From: Salvator merianae
Taxonomy: Eukaryota > Chordata > Lepidosauria > Squamata > Teiidae
Reading direction: 5' to 3'
NCBI GenBank assembly: GCA_003586115.2
Contig: QVOM02000119.1
Span: 44,814,742 to 44,878,741, forward strand
DNA: 64,000 nucleotides
Part shown: in pieces, positions 63,601 through 64,000 of the stretch
Layout of the letters: each line of letters begins with the position of its first letter
How positions within the stretch are numbered: position 1 is the first letter of the stretch
The notes under the pieces: generated by a model
What the model was told of the DNA's origin: nothing
Seen by the model: the letters and a program-made list of their open reading frames with translations, nothing else
Database searches by the model: none
Program-made: the position numbers and the translations under genes

Positions 63601-63774
63601 TCTTTAAGCCATTCCTCACAGAGAAAAAAGATGGCTGTCCTTTTCTGAACTATTTCTTGCCACCTTATTTATCTCATTAACGCCAAATATTGAATATATT
63701 CAGAAGTTTTCAGATGTCTTCTTTACTTATTATGATGCCCTAACTCAGAATCACATCACTAAAGGTCAGTGAAT

Positions 63775-63832
63775 TGCACAACAGCATGAAGCTGCCTTAT
63801 ACTAAGAGCATTGATCCATCTAACATAATACA
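63775..63832. repeat. squamate LINE/SINE-like fragment
   Basis: CATGAAGCTGCCTTATACTA followed by TTGATCCATCTAACATAATA matches a frequently seen reptilian repeat start ('gaagctgccttatactga...tggtccatctagc'). It is only about 58 bp before the possible MITE. Confidence 0.5.
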
Positions 63833-64000
63833 AGGGATGTGCAAAACCTACACAAAACATGTTTGATGTGAATCACAAATGAAGTGTGCCAATAGTCAAT
63901 CTGCCCCTCCCCCATTCCTATGCTACTTTTAGGTCAAGGGATAAAACCAGAGTTCCCCAGCAGCTACTTAAAATATATTTCAAGCAGGTTTGCTCACCCC
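63832..64000. mobile_element. possible hAT MITE end at window edge
   Basis: AAGGGATGTGCAAAAC resembles the TAGxGATGTGC tip of the MITEs at 42899 and 52844, and the following sequence has similar spacing of CACAAA/TTTGTG motifs. The other end would be outside the window, so it cannot be confirmed. Confidence 0.3.

Larger units (their letters stand above)
1..64000 (-). other. CNOT4: CNOT4 locus (partial at both ends)
   Basis: The minus strand carries ten coding exons that join in frame into a protein with RING, RRM and CCCH domains and a long Ser/Pro/Gln-rich tail, the architecture of CNOT4/NOT4. The known role of the family is as an E3 ubiquitin ligase of the CCR4-NOT complex, acting in mRNA decay and ribosome quality control. 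The sequence is close enough to the human protein as I recall it that orthology is not in doubt. The coding sequence seen is 1783 nt with every exon included, ending in phase 1 at 5848, so at least one further coding exon is needed. No such exon is recognisable in 1-5847. The 5' UTR exon and promoter are not visible either, and no gene-associated CpG island is seen up to 64000. Confidence 0.95.
41770..64000 (-). other. CNOT4 intron 1 and undetermined 5' UTR edge
   Basis: More than 22 kb upstream of the start codon holds no coding sequence I can recognise. It is filled with repeats annotated below: CR1, L2, L1 and hAT MITEs. The remainder is AT-rich unique-looking sequence. The rest of the 5' UTR exon and its acceptor must lie close to 41770-41830, where several pyrimidine-rich AG sites occur. 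About 46600-50900 and 60600-63770 show no feature I can name. Confidence 0.7.

Noticed and set aside
1..64000. Prokaryotic features (operons, CRISPR, phage, ribosome binding sites)
   Set aside because: The window is a vertebrate intron-exon gene with retrotransposons; none of these applies.

Overview
The window is eukaryotic and AT-rich. It holds most of one protein-coding gene, read on the minus strand: CNOT4, the RING-type E3 ubiquitin ligase of the CCR4-NOT complex. Ten coding exons can be placed by splice sites plus family identity. They run from the start codon at 41769 down to 5848. Together they give about 594 codons when the cassette exon is included, or about 542 without it. The last coding exon(s), 3' UTR and poly(A) site are not in the window and should lie to the left of base 1. 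The 5' UTR exon(s) and promoter are not recognisable and probably lie to the right of base 64000.

The repeats point to a squamate reptile (lizard, gecko or snake). They include CR1 LINEs, L2-like LINEs with a 'gccgccttgagtccc...ggcgggatataaataaata' type 3' tail, degenerate L1 copies and many non-autonomous hAT-type DNA transposons. The assignment rests on recalled repeat families, not on a search.

Layout from right to left, in gene order. 41770-64000 is the large first intron. It carries a ~4.1 kb minus-strand CR1 with two MITEs nested in it, a 648 bp inverted-repeat MITE, an antisense L1 fragment and several L2 and CR1 pieces. Next come the RING exon (41596-41769), a GC-AG intron, the lysine-rich/RRM exons (34969-35166, 30318-30404, 28408-28509) and the CCCH zinc-finger exon (28067-28192). 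A 9.4 kb repeat-filled intron follows, then an exon with tandem donors (18539-18672), an in-frame cassette exon (15607-15762) and the Ser/Pro-rich C-terminal exons (10125-10182, 8580-8829, 5848-6345).

No second gene, RNA gene or CRISPR-like system is seen. The most notable signals are a non-canonical GC donor after the RING exon, donors 9 nt apart in exon 7, a cassette exon of exactly 52 codons, and a set of CpG-rich hAT MITEs with intact 8-bp target-site duplications. One of those MITEs is an almost perfect 202 bp palindrome inside the CNOT4 pre-mRNA.
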